From the NCBI GenBank assembly GCA_040755725.1, contig JBFMAI010000040.1, positions 597,304 to 661,303 on the forward strand: 64,000 nucleotides of DNA. Reading direction: 5' to 3'. Origin of the DNA: JBFMAI01 sp040755725. Lineage in GTDB: Bacteria > Planctomycetota > Phycisphaerae > UBA1845 > Fen-1342. This document shows positions 46,714 to 56,728 of the stretch, in pieces; the stretch's first letter is position 1; each line of letters begins with the position of its first letter. The notes under the pieces were generated by a model that saw nothing but the letters and a program-made list of their open reading frames with translations, was not told where the DNA came from and searched no databases. A program made the translations under genes and the position numbers.

Positions 46714-49700
46714 TCAGGTCGTGGCGACCCGGGCGGCGACGGGGGCGGCGGCCGTGCGGCGGTGGGCGCCGAGCACGAGCAGCGGAGCCGCGACGGCCAG
46801 CGACGAGTAGGTTCCCGTGATGATGCCCATGATCATGCAGGCGTTGAAGCCGCGGATGCTGTCGCCGCCGAACACGTACATGATGATCAGCACGACGAAC
46901 GTCGTCAGGCCCGTCAGCAACGTGCGGGACAGGGTCTGGTTGATGCTGGTGTTGATGATCTCGGGGGTGAGGTGGCCGAGTCGGCCGCGGGTCTCGCGGA
47001 TGCGGTCGAAGATGACGATCGTGTCGTTGATCGAGTAGCCGATGATCGTCAGCAGGGCCGCGACGATGGTCATGTTGATCTTGAAGTCACTGATGAGCAG
47101 CGCGTTGCCGATCGGGTGGTCCTTGCCGCCGATCCAGCCGCTGATGCCGATGAAGGCCAGCGAGACCAGCACGTCGTGGATCAGGGCGACGACGCCGGCG
47201 ATGCCGTAGATCGGGCGTCCGAACCGGATCCACAGGTAGCCGATGATCATCGCCCAGGACAGCAGCAGGGCCACCGACGCCTGCTGCGTCGAGCGGGCGG
47301 CGATCTGCGGTTTGAACTGCATCACCTTGCGCAGCGCCTGCTCGGTCCGCAGCGCGGTTTCCGCCAGGCGCAGCTCGCCCTGCGCAAAGCCGGTGAACCA
47401 CGCCTTGGGATCGTCCCCGTAGCGGATGTCCGGGTCCACGACGGCCACGACGACCGACGTGTACCGCGCCCGGCCACCCTCGTCGGCCGCGCCGGCCGGC
47501 TTCACGCCGAACACCGCGAACCGCCGCTTCGGCAGGTCCTGAAAATCAGGCTGGAAGTGCATGTTGTCCAGGCGTTGCGCCAGGGTCTCGATGGGCTGCG
47601 GGGGGCTGAGCTCGTCGAAGTACAGCGCGGCGCCGCCGAGGAAGTCGGTCAGGTCGAGATTGACTCCGGGGGGCAGGTCGGCCGCGATGGCGTCGGGCAG
47701 GTGGTCGGTGACGGGGAAGGGCTCCTCGCCGTGGCCGCGAAAGACGTAGTCGATGCGCGGCTGGATGTCCATGCGGTCCCCCAGGGCCGTCTCCAGGGCG
47801 TATTGCACCAGGCGCATGTTGGTCACCGTGGTGGTGACGTTCCAGGTGCTGCCGCTCTGCGCCACGCCGCCCGTCTCCAGCACGGCGTTGACGCTGGCGC
47901 GGGCCAGGCTGTCGCCCGCGTTGGTCAGTGCGCCGGTGAGTCCCCGGATGGTCTGCGTCAGCGTCTCCGCCGTCACCTCGCCGCCGGTCAGCAGCTTGAT
48001 TTCGTCGGTCTCGGGGCGGACCTCCAAGCCGCCCTTCTGGAGCACGTTGGCGTCTTCCAGCGGCTCGGTCAGCAGCGCGGCCAGCCGCGCGGCCTTCACC
48101 TCCGGCACGCGCAACGTGAACGCCGCGATCTCCCCCGGAACGGGCGCGACGGTGGCGCCGGCCAGGCGGGCGGCGTCCGTGGACAGCGAGCGCCCCACGT
48201 CGCTCAGTCGCCGGCGAATCTCGACGTCGTTGAGCGGGGCCCCGCCGTCGGACTTGACGCCGAACTCGGCCGAAGCGCCGCCCAGGAACTCCACGTCCAA
48301 GGTATTGCGCAACCCGCGCTCGTAGAGCAGCGTGAGCCCGGCCACCACGAACAGCGCCGACACCGGAATGAAGAACTTGCGCTTGGCGCACCAGTCGATG
48401 TTGGGCACGCCGATCAGCCGCAGCATCTTGATGTCACGGATCACGTTGTAGCGGATCAGCAGCATGAACAACGTTCGCGTCACGAAGATGGCGGTGAACA
48501 GGTTCAGCACGATGCCCCAACCCAGTGTCAGGCCGAAGCCCTTGATCTCCTCGCTGCCGGCGTAGTAGATGATCACGCACGTCAGCAAGGTCGTGATGTT
48601 CGAGTCGAAGATCGTGGACAGGGCCTTGTCGTAGCCGTTCTTGATGATCATGCGGAGCGAGGCGCCGCGCTCCTTCTCTTCGCGCATGCGCTCGTAGATC
48701 AGCACGTTGGCGTCCACCGCCATACCGATCGAGAGGATCAGGCCCGCGATGCCCACCAGCGTGATCCGCGCGCCGAGCATGGCCAATGCCGCCAGCACCA
48801 GGAAGATGTTCAGCGTCAGCGCCACGTTGGCGATCGCCCCGCACACCAGGTAGTACCCGAGCATCACCAGGACAACGGCCGCGGCCCCGTACAGGCCGGC
48901 CCGCACGGCGGCGTCGCGGTTGGCCTCGCCCAGGCTTGACCCGATGGTGCGCTCCGACAGCGGCGTGTCCTTTAACCGGGCGGGCAGCGTGCCGCCCTCC
49001 ATCGACCGCACAAGGTAATCGACCTTCTGCGGGCTGAACTCGCCGGTGATCTGCCCGTGCGTGCGGATGGTGCTCTGGATGGTCGGCGCCGAGTAGGCGA
49101 TGTCGTCGACCAGGATGCACAACGGCTTGCCGATGTTCCGCCGCGTCAGCGACTCGAACATCTGGCCCCCGACCACGTCGAGCTCGAAGGCCACGCTGAG
49201 CCGGCCGTGCTGGTCGCGGTCGACGCGGGCGCGGTTGAGCTGCCAGCGCCGCTGGGTCGGATCACCCTGAAGCAGCCCGTCTTCCGGCGACGTCTTGGCC
49301 AGGACGTAGTAGTTGTTTTCCAGTTTCTCGATGACGTAGGCGGTGGATTCCTCGTACCGGAACGCCTCCAGGTCGGCCGGCGAGTCCAGATTGAAGAACT
49401 GCATGGGGTTGTCGACTTTGTACCAGCCGTAGCCGGTTCCCGGCAGCTTCTCCCGCCCCTCGTTCTTGAGCTGCTCACGGTAGGTGTTGTACTTGGCGGG
49501 GTTGCCGGCATCGGGTTCGGCCAGAATGCGGAACTCCAGTCGGCCCGAACCCTGGAGCAACCGCTTCAAGTCGCTCGGGCTCTCCAGGGTCCGCTTGCCG
49601 CTGTGCCAAGTGGCGTACGCTGCCAGCACCGCGTCGATCTCCTCGCGCAGGTCGGCGTGCCGCTCAAAAATCTGCGTCATGCTCTTCTGACGCACCGGCG

Positions 49701-50466
49701 ACCGCTCTTCCAATTCGAGGATCTCTTCGAACCGTCGGCGGTTCAGGTTCGTCGCCAGCACGTCCTGGAGGGCATCCTCGAAGAGCTCCTGCGCGTCACG
49801 GTAAGCCAGCGCGAGGCCCTCGGCCGTCTCGGGCGCCGGGGCGGCGGTCGGTTCCGTCGTGGTCGGCTCCGTGGCGACCGGACCGCGGTCCCGCGCGGCC
49901 CGTGCGGCCAAGAAGGCGTCGTAGCGCTCGGCGGCGGCCCGCAGCAGTTGTTCACGGTCCTGGGCCACCTTCTCAATCGCGGCCCGCCGCGTGGCCGCTT
50001 CCGCCCCGCTCAGGCGGGCCAGGGCGGCGTCGGCCTTGCGCCAAGCCAGCTCGTGCAGGGCCGCATCCCGCGCCGGGCCCTCGACCCGCAGCGCCGCCAG
50101 CACCTGGCCGCGCGTCAGTTCGTGGCTGTACAACTTGTCCAGGGCGTCGCGGTACGTCTGAAGCCGCAGCTTGGCGTCGCGCGGCGGCAGCGGCATCTGT
50201 ACTTCGATGCGGTTGCGGCCCTGCACGCGCCAGGTCAGGTCGTACACGCCCTTCGGGTCCACCCGCCGTTGAAGCTGGGTCTTGACCCGCTCGGCCAGGC
50301 TGGGGTCCTGCTCGGCCCCGGTCGTGTCAATCTCGAAGATGAGCGATGCCCCGCCAGCGATATCCAGCCCCGGCCGCAGCTTCTGCTGGGGGGGCCACAG
50401 CAGGACGAAACCAATCAAGGTGGCGACCGCAATGATCACCAGACGTTGCCCGACGTTCTTTTCCAT
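46714..50466 (-). CDS. secDF: Protein translocase fusion SecD-SecF
   Basis: 1250 residues. SecD and SecF sit in one chain, with about 12 TM helices. They use the proton gradient to pull proteins through SecYEG. The SecD half has the P1 head, then GIAGLILSIGMAVDANVLIYERMRE-type TM4 (key VDANVLIYE). The SecF half has GYSINDTIVIFDRIRE and TRTLLTGLTTFVV-like TM blocks. The first periplasmic loop carries an added stretch of about 180-200 residues, Ala/Arg/Glu-rich and coiled-coil-like, with a TEPTTTEPT linker. It lies downstream of a small membrane protein gene (101-bp gap, same strand). Confidence 0.96.
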   Translation of the reverse strand: MEKNVGQRLVIIAVATLIGFVLLWPPQQKLRPGLDIAGGASLIFEIDTTGAEQDPSLAERVKTQLQRRVDPKGVYDLTWRVQGRNRIEVQMPLPPRDAKLRLQTYRDALDKLYSHELTRGQVLAALRVEGPARDAALHELAWRKADAALARLSGAEAATRRAAIEKVAQDREQLLRAAAERYDAFLAARAARDRGPVATEPTTTEPTAAPAPETAEGLALAYRDAQELFEDALQDVLATNLNRRRFEEILELEERSPVRQKSMTQIFERHADLREEIDAVLAAYATWHSGKRTLESPSDLKRLLQGSGRLEFRILAEPDAGNPAKYNTYREQLKNEGREKLPGTGYGWYKVDNPMQFFNLDSPADLEAFRYEESTAYVIEKLENNYYVLAKTSPEDGLLQGDPTQRRWQLNRARVDRDQHGRLSVAFELDVVGGQMFESLTRRNIGKPLCILVDDIAYSAPTIQSTIRTHGQITGEFSPQKVDYLVRSMEGGTLPARLKDTPLSERTIGSSLGEANRDAAVRAGLYGAAAVVLVMLGYYLVCGAIANVALTLNIFLVLAALAMLGARITLVGIAGLILSIGMAVDANVLIYERMREEKERGASLRMIIKNGYDKALSTIFDSNITTLLTCVIIYYAGSEEIKGFGLTLGWGIVLNLFTAIFVTRTLFMLLIRYNVIRDIKMLRLIGVPNIDWCAKRKFFIPVSALFVVAGLTLLYERGLRNTLDVEFLGGASAEFGVKSDGGAPLNDVEIRRRLSDVGRSLSTDAARLAGATVAPVPGEIAAFTLRVPEVKAARLAALLTEPLEDANVLQKGGLEVRPETDEIKLLTGGEVTAETLTQTIRGLTGALTNAGDSLARASVNAVLETGGVAQSGSTWNVTTTVTNMRLVQYALETALGDRMDIQPRIDYVFRGHGEEPFPVTDHLPDAIAADLPPGVNLDLTDFLGGAALYFDELSPPQPIETLAQRLDNMHFQPDFQDLPKRRFAVFGVKPAGAADEGGRARYTSVVVAVVDPDIRYGDDPKAWFTGFAQGELRLAETALRTEQALRKVMQFKPQIAARSTQQASVALLLSWAMIIGYLWIRFGRPIYGIAGVVALIHDVLVSLAFIGISGWIGGKDHPIGNALLISDFKINMTIVAALLTIIGYSINDTIVIFDRIRETRGRLGHLTPEIINTSINQTLSRTLLTGLTTFVVLIIMYVFGGDSIRGFNACMIMGIITGTYSSLAVAAPLLVLGAHRRTAAAPVAARVATT

Positions 50467-50567
50467 GTCCGTATCCTTTGGGGAAGATCAGTAACAACCG
50501 ATGAAGACTGCGGATATCCACCCGCGCCGACGTCCCTGGCGAACAGGCAGCCGCGGACGTTCGGCGG

Positions 50568-51056
50568 CTACCCGGCGTTGGCCGGCGGCGGACCGGTGCG
50601 GCGGAGGCAGGATTGAACGGCCGGGTCCGGCGGCACGGCCCGCACGACCCCCACTGCGACGCACTCGATGGACGCGGCCGGCGGCTGGAAATCCAGCCAC
50701 CATCCCGCGATTGGGTCGCTGGTGGGCAGAAGTTGAACGGAGCCGTCGCCCGAATCCGGGCTCCGGGCGTCGCTCCGGCCGCTGGGACCGTCGGCCCGTG
50801 CTACGCCGGCCGGCCACCCGGTCGGCCAGCGTGGGGCGGCCACCTCGGGCAGAATGTGGGGCAGGCGCTTCGGGGCCTTCTTGGCGGGGGACTTGTTGGA
50901 GGGGTCCGGCGGCGGGGCCGCGTCGGGCTTGTCAGCCTGCGGCGGGGTCCACAGCCACGGGCACACCTTCTCGTGGGCCGCCAGCAGCAGCAGCAGGCCC
51001 AGTCCACAGGCGACGCGCAGCGGCTTGTCCGCACGCAACTTCGGCATTCCGCCCAT
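50568..51056 (-). CDS. Membrane-anchored hypothetical protein, Pro-rich
   Basis: 162 residues from the ATG at 51056 (an ATG at 51047 is three codons in). A TM helix (ACGLGLLLLLAAH) follows a basic start, then a Lys/Pro-rich linker (KSPAKKAPKRLPHILPEV) and a C-terminal part of about 80 residues. Function unknown. Its position just upstream of secDF suggests shared transcription. Confidence 0.5.
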   Translation of the reverse strand: MGGMPKLRADKPLRVACGLGLLLLLAAHEKVCPWLWTPPQADKPDAAPPPDPSNKSPAKKAPKRLPHILPEVAAPRWPTGWPAGVARADGPSGRSDARSPDSGDGSVQLLPTSDPIAGWWLDFQPPAASIECVAVGVVRAVPPDPAVQSCLRRTGPPPANAG

Positions 51057-51100
51057 GATACCAAGCCGGCCCGGCCCTGCAAACGCCGCCGGACAGCCCT

Positions 51101-51128
51101 TTGTTTTGGGATGCGGCCGGCCTATACT
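51101..51128 (+). promoter_or_regulatory. Predicted promoter for the Cys-rich TPR-like gene
   Basis: TTGTTT (51101-51106), a 16-base spacer and TATACT (51123-51128). The leader is about 108 bases. Confidence 0.45.
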
Positions 51129-51243
51129 GAGTTGTTCCGGCCCCGGTGGGTGCACCGTGGGCCGGGGGTGCGGCCCGGCCGCTGTCGGCAACCAGCGGGC
51201 CTGCTGTCCCTTGGTCCCTCCAACGACCCACGGAGAGAAGTTC

Positions 51244-52152
51244 ATGAACATGCTCAGACTCGCAACGGCAGTCAGTGCCGCAGCCCTGGTGTGCGGGATG
51301 GCGGCCCGGGCCCAGGACGATTCGGCCGCCACGGAATTCGCACGCGGAAAGACCCTGCTGGCGGACGGCAAGTTCGACGAGGCGCTGGCGGCATTCAAGG
51401 CGGCCGCCAAGGCCAACCCGGACCACGGCGAGTACTTCCAGGAGTTCAGCATGCTCCAGCGGGTGCTGAACATCCGCGAGCAGTTGGCCAAAGAAGAAAG
51501 CCCGGAGACGTGGGAGCAGATGGCGCGGGCCCTGTATGGCTACTACAACAGCCGCAAGGTCTACGGCGAGGCCCTGACGCTGGCCGAGGCAATCCACCAC
51601 CGGCTGAACACGGGCGAATCCGCCGCGATGCTGGCATCGGCCCAGTTGAGGCTGAACAAGAACGAAGCCGCGGCGGCCCTGCTGGGCGGGCTGCCGGAGG
51701 CGCAGTGCTCGGCAACGACCGATGTGCTGCGCGGCCTGGCCCTAGCCCGGTTGGACAAAGTGGACGAAGCCCAGGCGTACGCCGAGAAGATCGAGCTCCC
51801 GAAGGACTGCGGCCCGGACGTGTGCCTCAACGCGGCGCGGCTGTACGCCCGCGTCGGCCGGACCGAACAGGGACTGGCGGCGCTGCGGTGCGCTTTCGAG
51901 TGTACGCCCGCCAACCAACTCACCGCCTGCCGCGAGGAAGCCAAGAACTGCCCGGACCTGGCCACCTTGCGAGCCGACGCGACGTTTGTGCAGGTGTTGG
52001 CCACGGAGTCCAAGGTGAAGGGCTGCGGCGGTTGCAGCGGCAGCAAGTCGTGCAGCGCCGGGAGGAGCACCTGCGGCGACAAGCCGGCCAAGGACGCCGG
52101 GGCGCAGAGTGGCGAGAAGGCGCCCGGCGGCTGCGAAGGGCACAAGCACTAA
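51244..52152 (+). CDS. Secreted TPR-like protein with Cys-rich tail
   Basis: 302 residues from the ATG at 51244 (GGAGAGAAG upstream). Signal peptide ending at ARAQ. About five TPR-type units (GKFDEALAAFKAAAKANPDH, RKVYGEALTLAEAIHHRLNT). The last 40 residues have a Cys cluster (GCGGCSGSKSCSAGRSTCGD), then GGCEGHKH, likely a metal or disulfide tail. It should be in the periplasm. Function unknown. Confidence 0.75.
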   Translation: MNMLRLATAVSAAALVCGMAARAQDDSAATEFARGKTLLADGKFDEALAAFKAAAKANPDHGEYFQEFSMLQRVLNIREQLAKEESPETWEQMARALYGYYNSRKVYGEALTLAEAIHHRLNTGESAAMLASAQLRLNKNEAAAALLGGLPEAQCSATTDVLRGLALARLDKVDEAQAYAEKIELPKDCGPDVCLNAARLYARVGRTEQGLAALRCAFECTPANQLTACREEAKNCPDLATLRADATFVQVLATESKVKGCGGCSGSKSCSAGRSTCGDKPAKDAGAQSGEKAPGGCEGHKH

Positions 52153-52177
52153 ACGGGTATTCAGGATGAATGCGACA

Positions 52178-52235
52178 CGGGAGGGCGGTCCCGGCGACGG
52201 CCGAGCGGCGGCACACCGGGAGGCTCGCCCTCCCG
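52178..52235. repeat. GGGAGGGCGA/TCGCCCTCCC inverted repeat, copy B
   Basis: CGGGAGGGCG (52178-52187) and CGCCCTCCCG (52226-52235), 26 bp after the Cys-rich TPR gene. Weaker outer pairing (ATTCAGG with CCTGAAT) extends it. May act as the terminator. Confidence 0.55.
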
Positions 52236-52416
52236 GTTGGCATCCCATGAGCCTGAATGCCTATTCGGCATCCCACCCCCGTGAGCACTCCTGCACGTGC
52301 CACCGTCCTGTGTACGCCCGCGCCAGCAGCGGACCGGTTTTACGAGCGGTCCCGCGGGCGGTACATTCTTGAGTTCGGATGGACATGACCTGCCGGGGGC
52401 GTGTGGAGAGCGCACC

Positions 52417-55272
52417 ATGCTGACGCGTCGATTGTTGCCGGTCGTCCTGGCCCTCTGCGTACCCATCGTCTGTGGCCAGATCCAGCCGAGCTGGACGCAG
52501 CTTTCGTTGTCTACCTGCGGCGTGGACCGGTTCTTGGTTTCCCACCCGCACAGCGACGGCCGCGGCGTCGTGATCGCCGTTCTGGACACGGGCGTGGATC
52601 CGTCGATCCCCGGTCTGACCCAGACACCGGATGGCAAGGTCAAGGTGATCGACGTGCAGGACTTCACCGGCGACGGCGACGTGGAGCTGGAGTGGATCAA
52701 GCCGGACCCCGCGACGGGCAAGCTCGTGCGTCCCGACGGGGATGGGGCCCCGATCGAGTACGAGCCGCCGACGTTGCCGGCGGCCCCGCCGGGCGAGCCG
52801 CGCCGCTGGTGGTTCGGCGTGTTCAAGGAGAAGAAGTTCGCCGGCGCCGACCAGCCGGACCTGAACGGCAACGAGACGACGGAGGACGAGTTCCCGGTGC
52901 TGGTGACGGCGCTCGAGGGAGACGGGGACGATCAGGCCGTCTGCTACGTGGATACGAACGTGGACCGGAGCTTCGCCGACGAGAAGCCGCTGCGGAACTA
53001 CAAGCTGAACTTTGACACGTTCAACTTCCACCGCGACCAGCCCGAGGGGCAGATCATCCCGCTGACCTTCGCGGTCAACATTTTCCTGCGCCAAGCGAAG
53101 GTTGTATTCCACTTTGACAACGGGGCCCACGGGACACACGTGGCCGGCATCGCCGCCGGGTATCGCATCAACAACCAGGACGGCTTCCACGGCGTGGCGC
53201 CCGGGGCCAAGGTGATGAGCCTGAAGATCGGCTGCGGGTGGCTGGGCGGGATCAGCGTCACCGAAAGCAAGCGGAAGGCCCTGCGCTACGCGGCCCGCTA
53301 CGCCCGCGAGCACCAGGTGCCGGTGGTGTGCAACCTGTCGTACGGCGTCGAGTCGGAGATCGAGGGGCACTCGGACATCGACGACGTGGTCAATGAGATT
53401 CTGCGCGAGAACCCGTACATGGTGTTCGTCACTTCCGCGGGCAATGCGGGGCCGGGGCTCTCGAGCGTCGGGACGCCCGCCGCCGCCACCGAGGCCATCT
53501 CCGTCGCCGCCCTCATGGCCGCCGACACGGGCCGCGACATGGCCGGTTGGACCCTGGACGGGCCGGTCGTGACCGTGTTCAGCTCGCGCGGCGGCGAGTT
53601 GGACAAGCCCGACATCGCCACGCCGGGGTGGTCGACCTCGACCGTGCCGCGGTGGGTGCGCGGGGGCGACTTCTGGTCCGGCACGAGCATGGCCAGCCCG
53701 TACGCGGCGGGGCTGTGTGCCGACCTCATCAGTCACGCGCTCCAGAAGAATCCGCAGGCCAAGGTGCGGGCGTGGGACGTGCGCCGGGCGCTGTGCCTGG
53801 GTGCGGCGCCGGTGCCCGGGTTCACGCCGCTGGATTACGGCTACGGCGTGCCCGACCTGACGAAGGCGGCGGGCGTGCTGGACGAATTGCTGGCGACGGC
53901 CGCCGGCGACCCGGTGATGAATTACGAGATCTCGACGCCGTGCCCGCAGGGCTACGGCGGCGCGGCGCGGGCGGCGTACTGGCGCGCGACGTGGTTTCCC
54001 GCCGAAGACCGCCAGGCGTTCACGATCCGCCCGGTCTTCGCGCCGACGGCGGATGCGGGGGACCGGACCGCGTTCACGCGGAAGTTCGAGTTGCGCGCGA
54101 CGGTGCCGTGGCTGCGGGTGCCGCAGGAGACGTTCTATCTGCGCAGCGAACAGGACGCCCGCGTGTTCGTCGAGTATCGCCCGCAGCAATTGACCGAGCC
54201 GGGCCTGTACGTGGGGACCGTCGAGGCGGTGGCGGACGGACTGGTCGCGTTGCGGTTGCTGAACACGATCGTGGTGCCGTATCGCTTCGGCGCGGCGGAG
54301 AACTTCACGCGCCATTTCAAAGACCAGACGGCCAAGGGCTGGACGCCCGACCGGTACTTCATCGCGGTCCCGCCGGGGGCCTCGTCGATGCGGATCGTGC
54401 TGTCGGCACCGGAGGAGAAGTCCTCCAAGGCGATGGTGGACCGCATTTTCGACCCCGCGGGCCGGCAGCACCGCAGCGGGACCAAGCGGCTGGACACCGA
54501 CAGCGGCCGACGTGAGGTCGAGTGGACACTGACCGAAGAGCTGGTGCCCGGCGTGTGGGAAGTGCCCGTCCTGGCCGACCGGCCCGACAAGCAGTGGCCG
54601 TACGACCTCAAGGTGCAGTTCTTCGGCCTATACGCCGACCCGGCCGAGATCACCGACGCCAAGGCGTCGAAGCCCGCCGGCGAGCTGACGGTGACGAACC
54701 TGTTTGAGAAGCCGGTGCGGGCCACCGGCGACGGGCAGATCGAGGGCTTCCGGCTGTACAAGAATGCCAAGTTCAAGGGTCTCAAGGATGAGCTGACCTA
54801 TTCGGTGAAGTTGGACGACCGCTTCAACCGCCTGCGGCTGAAGCTGGAAATGGAGCCGGAGGATTACGCCACGACGACCGACATCGCCGTCATCGTCAAG
54901 GACGGCGACGACGAGGCCATTCACCAGTCGGCCTTCGACGTCGGGACGTATGAGGCCACGTTCAGCACGCAGGGCAAGAAGTCGCTGACCGTGGTGATTC
55001 ACGCCGGTTTCGCGGTCGCGGACGACAAGCGCGAGACGCCCATCACGGTGCAGATCGACTCGTTGTTCGCGGCGCCGGTCGAGGTGAAGGTGACGCAGAA
55101 CGATGAAGGCAACTTCGATTTCGTGCCGAGCCTCCCGGTGACGCTGAAGTACTCGGCCAACGCCGAACTGAAGGACATCCCCGACGGCCAGCGGCCGGTC
55201 GGCTTCCTGCGCTTCCGCGAGCGGTCCAGCAACGACGAGGTGCTCCGCGTCCCGATCGACATCGGCGGTTGA
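52417..55272 (+). CDS. Subtilisin-family peptidase, tripeptidyl-peptidase II-like
   Basis: 951 residues from the ATG at 52417 (GGAGAG six bases upstream). Signal peptide ends near VCGQ. Catalytic Asp57 (AVLDTGVDP), His238 (GAHGTHVAGIAAG) and Ser424 (GTSMASPYAAG). About 180 residues separate Asp and His; such an insert is a mark of the TPPII branch of family S8. A large C-terminal beta region follows the catalytic domain. TPPII trims tripeptides from N-termini in eukaryotes; here the enzyme would act outside the cytoplasm. Convergent with dprA, 22 bp apart. Confidence 0.88.
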   Translation: MLTRRLLPVVLALCVPIVCGQIQPSWTQLSLSTCGVDRFLVSHPHSDGRGVVIAVLDTGVDPSIPGLTQTPDGKVKVIDVQDFTGDGDVELEWIKPDPATGKLVRPDGDGAPIEYEPPTLPAAPPGEPRRWWFGVFKEKKFAGADQPDLNGNETTEDEFPVLVTALEGDGDDQAVCYVDTNVDRSFADEKPLRNYKLNFDTFNFHRDQPEGQIIPLTFAVNIFLRQAKVVFHFDNGAHGTHVAGIAAGYRINNQDGFHGVAPGAKVMSLKIGCGWLGGISVTESKRKALRYAARYAREHQVPVVCNLSYGVESEIEGHSDIDDVVNEILRENPYMVFVTSAGNAGPGLSSVGTPAAATEAISVAALMAADTGRDMAGWTLDGPVVTVFSSRGGELDKPDIATPGWSTSTVPRWVRGGDFWSGTSMASPYAAGLCADLISHALQKNPQAKVRAWDVRRALCLGAAPVPGFTPLDYGYGVPDLTKAAGVLDELLATAAGDPVMNYEISTPCPQGYGGAARAAYWRATWFPAEDRQAFTIRPVFAPTADAGDRTAFTRKFELRATVPWLRVPQETFYLRSEQDARVFVEYRPQQLTEPGLYVGTVEAVADGLVALRLLNTIVVPYRFGAAENFTRHFKDQTAKGWTPDRYFIAVPPGASSMRIVLSAPEEKSSKAMVDRIFDPAGRQHRSGTKRLDTDSGRREVEWTLTEELVPGVWEVPVLADRPDKQWPYDLKVQFFGLYADPAEITDAKASKPAGELTVTNLFEKPVRATGDGQIEGFRLYKNAKFKGLKDELTYSVKLDDRFNRLRLKLEMEPEDYATTTDIAVIVKDGDDEAIHQSAFDVGTYEATFSTQGKKSLTVVIHAGFAVADDKRETPITVQIDSLFAAPVEVKVTQNDEGNFDFVPSLPVTLKYSANAELKDIPDGQRPVGFLRFRERSSNDEVLRVPIDIGG

Positions 55273-55294
55273 GCATGGCGCGGCCCGCGCCCGC

Positions 55295-56482
55295 TCATGC
55301 CGTACCGCGGCGCACGACCAGGTTGCCGGGCAGCCGGCGAATGAGCCCCTTGAGTTCCAACGTCGTGAGGGCGGCCAGCACCTCGCCGGGTGGCAGTTCG
55401 GCCGCGGTCATGATGACGTCCCGCAAGAGCGGCTCGTAACCGAGCACCGCATACACGCGCTGCTCGCTTGCCGACAGGGTGGGCGGCGGCGCCGCGTCGG
55501 CGGTGACGCCGGGACCGTCGCGGGAGCCGGGGACCGTCGCTTGGTCACCGTCCGCGCCCGAAGGGTGTGCCGCTTGGCCGGTCAACGCCCGGCCCACATC
55601 GCCCAACTCGTTGAGGATGTCTTCCAGGCACATCGTGAGCTTGGCGGCCCCGTCGCGGATGAGGGCGTTGGTGCCCAGCGACATCGGGTCCTGCACGCGC
55701 CCCGGTACCGCGAACACCTCGCGGTTGTATTCGCCGGCCAGCCGGGCGGTAATCAGGGCCCCGCTCCGTTGGGCCGCCTCAACCACGAGCACCCCCAGGG
55801 CCATCCCCGCGATGATCCGGTTGCGCCCCGGGAAGTTCTCGGCCCGCACCGCGGCCTGCATCGGCAACTCACTGACCCACGCACCGCTTTCCAGCAGCTT
55901 TTCCGCCAAGGCGCGGTTCTCCGGCGGGTAGATCTCGGTCAGGCCGCGGCCCATGACCGCGAGCGAGCGCCCGCCGGCCTCCACCGCCCCGTGGTGGGCG
56001 AATGCGTCGATCCCGCGGGCCAAGCCGCTGATGACGGTCAGACCGGCGCCGGCGAGCAGCTCGCCGAACCGCCGGGCTTGCTCACTGCCGTAGATCGTGC
56101 AGCGTCGGCTACCGACGACGGCCAGGGCCACGGCGTCGGTCGGCCGCAGTTCGCCCTTGACATACAGCACGATCGGGGCGTCGGGAATGCGTTTGAGTCC
56201 CGCGGGGTAGTCCGCGTCGGCGCGGCAGATGATCCGCACGCCGTGGGCGGCGGCGGCCTCCACTTCCTGCTCCACGGGCGCCGCGTCGCGGCTGCGGGCG
56301 ACGAGCTCGGCCCGGACGTCGCCGATACCTTTTACCGTTTTCAGCAATCCGACCGGCGCACCCAGCGCCCCTTCGGCATCGCCCAATTGAATCAGCAGGC
56401 GTGAGAACGTGAGCGGCCCGACGCCGTCGGTCAGCGCCCAGCGCAAGTACGTCCGTCCGATGTCGGAGATGGTCTCGCTCAT
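55295..56482 (-). CDS. dprA: DNA-processing protein DprA
   Basis: 395 residues from the ATG at 56482. Protects incoming ssDNA and loads RecA during natural transformation. Seen: a SAM-like N-domain with TVKGIGDVRAELV, then the Rossmann core: VVGSRRCTIYGSEQARRF, VISGLARGIDAFAHHGAV, MGRGLTEIYPPENRAL, FPGRNRIIAGMALGVLVVEA and SGALITARLAGEYNREVFAVPG. A winged-helix end (VIMTAAELPPGEVLAALTTL) closes the protein, after a Gly/Ala linker. Confidence 0.95.
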   Translation of the reverse strand: MSETISDIGRTYLRWALTDGVGPLTFSRLLIQLGDAEGALGAPVGLLKTVKGIGDVRAELVARSRDAAPVEQEVEAAAAHGVRIICRADADYPAGLKRIPDAPIVLYVKGELRPTDAVALAVVGSRRCTIYGSEQARRFGELLAGAGLTVISGLARGIDAFAHHGAVEAGGRSLAVMGRGLTEIYPPENRALAEKLLESGAWVSELPMQAAVRAENFPGRNRIIAGMALGVLVVEAAQRSGALITARLAGEYNREVFAVPGRVQDPMSLGTNALIRDGAAKLTMCLEDILNELGDVGRALTGQAAHPSGADGDQATVPGSRDGPGVTADAAPPPTLSASEQRVYAVLGYEPLLRDVIMTAAELPPGEVLAALTTLELKGLIRRLPGNLVVRRGTA

Positions 56483-56728
56483 CGCCTCGCGCCCTCCGCG
56501 GGGGCAAGCCGGCGTCCGAGGAACAACGAAGGTGGCGCCCGTCAGTCGTGCATGATCCGCGCTCGCCCGCGTCGGAGCAATGCCCCGCGCGATCACGGGG
56601 CGCGCGCCGCCCACTCGCGCGGGACAGGCTGGCACACCGCGTGCAGCCCTGTCTCTCCGGTGCGCCCGGCCGGCCACTCGACCGGCGGCAAGCGCGTGCC
56701 CAAGGCACCGTGGAAAGCGGAGCTTACA

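Noticed and set aside
46762..48939. 725-codon plus-strand frame antisense to secDF
   Set aside because: Composition is Arg/Gln/His/Gly-rich with no motif, as expected from the reverse of a GC-rich gene; secDF is certain on the other strand.
52261..54471. 736-codon minus-strand frame antisense to the subtilase
   Set aside because: Low-complexity, no domains; the subtilase with its full triad is the real gene.
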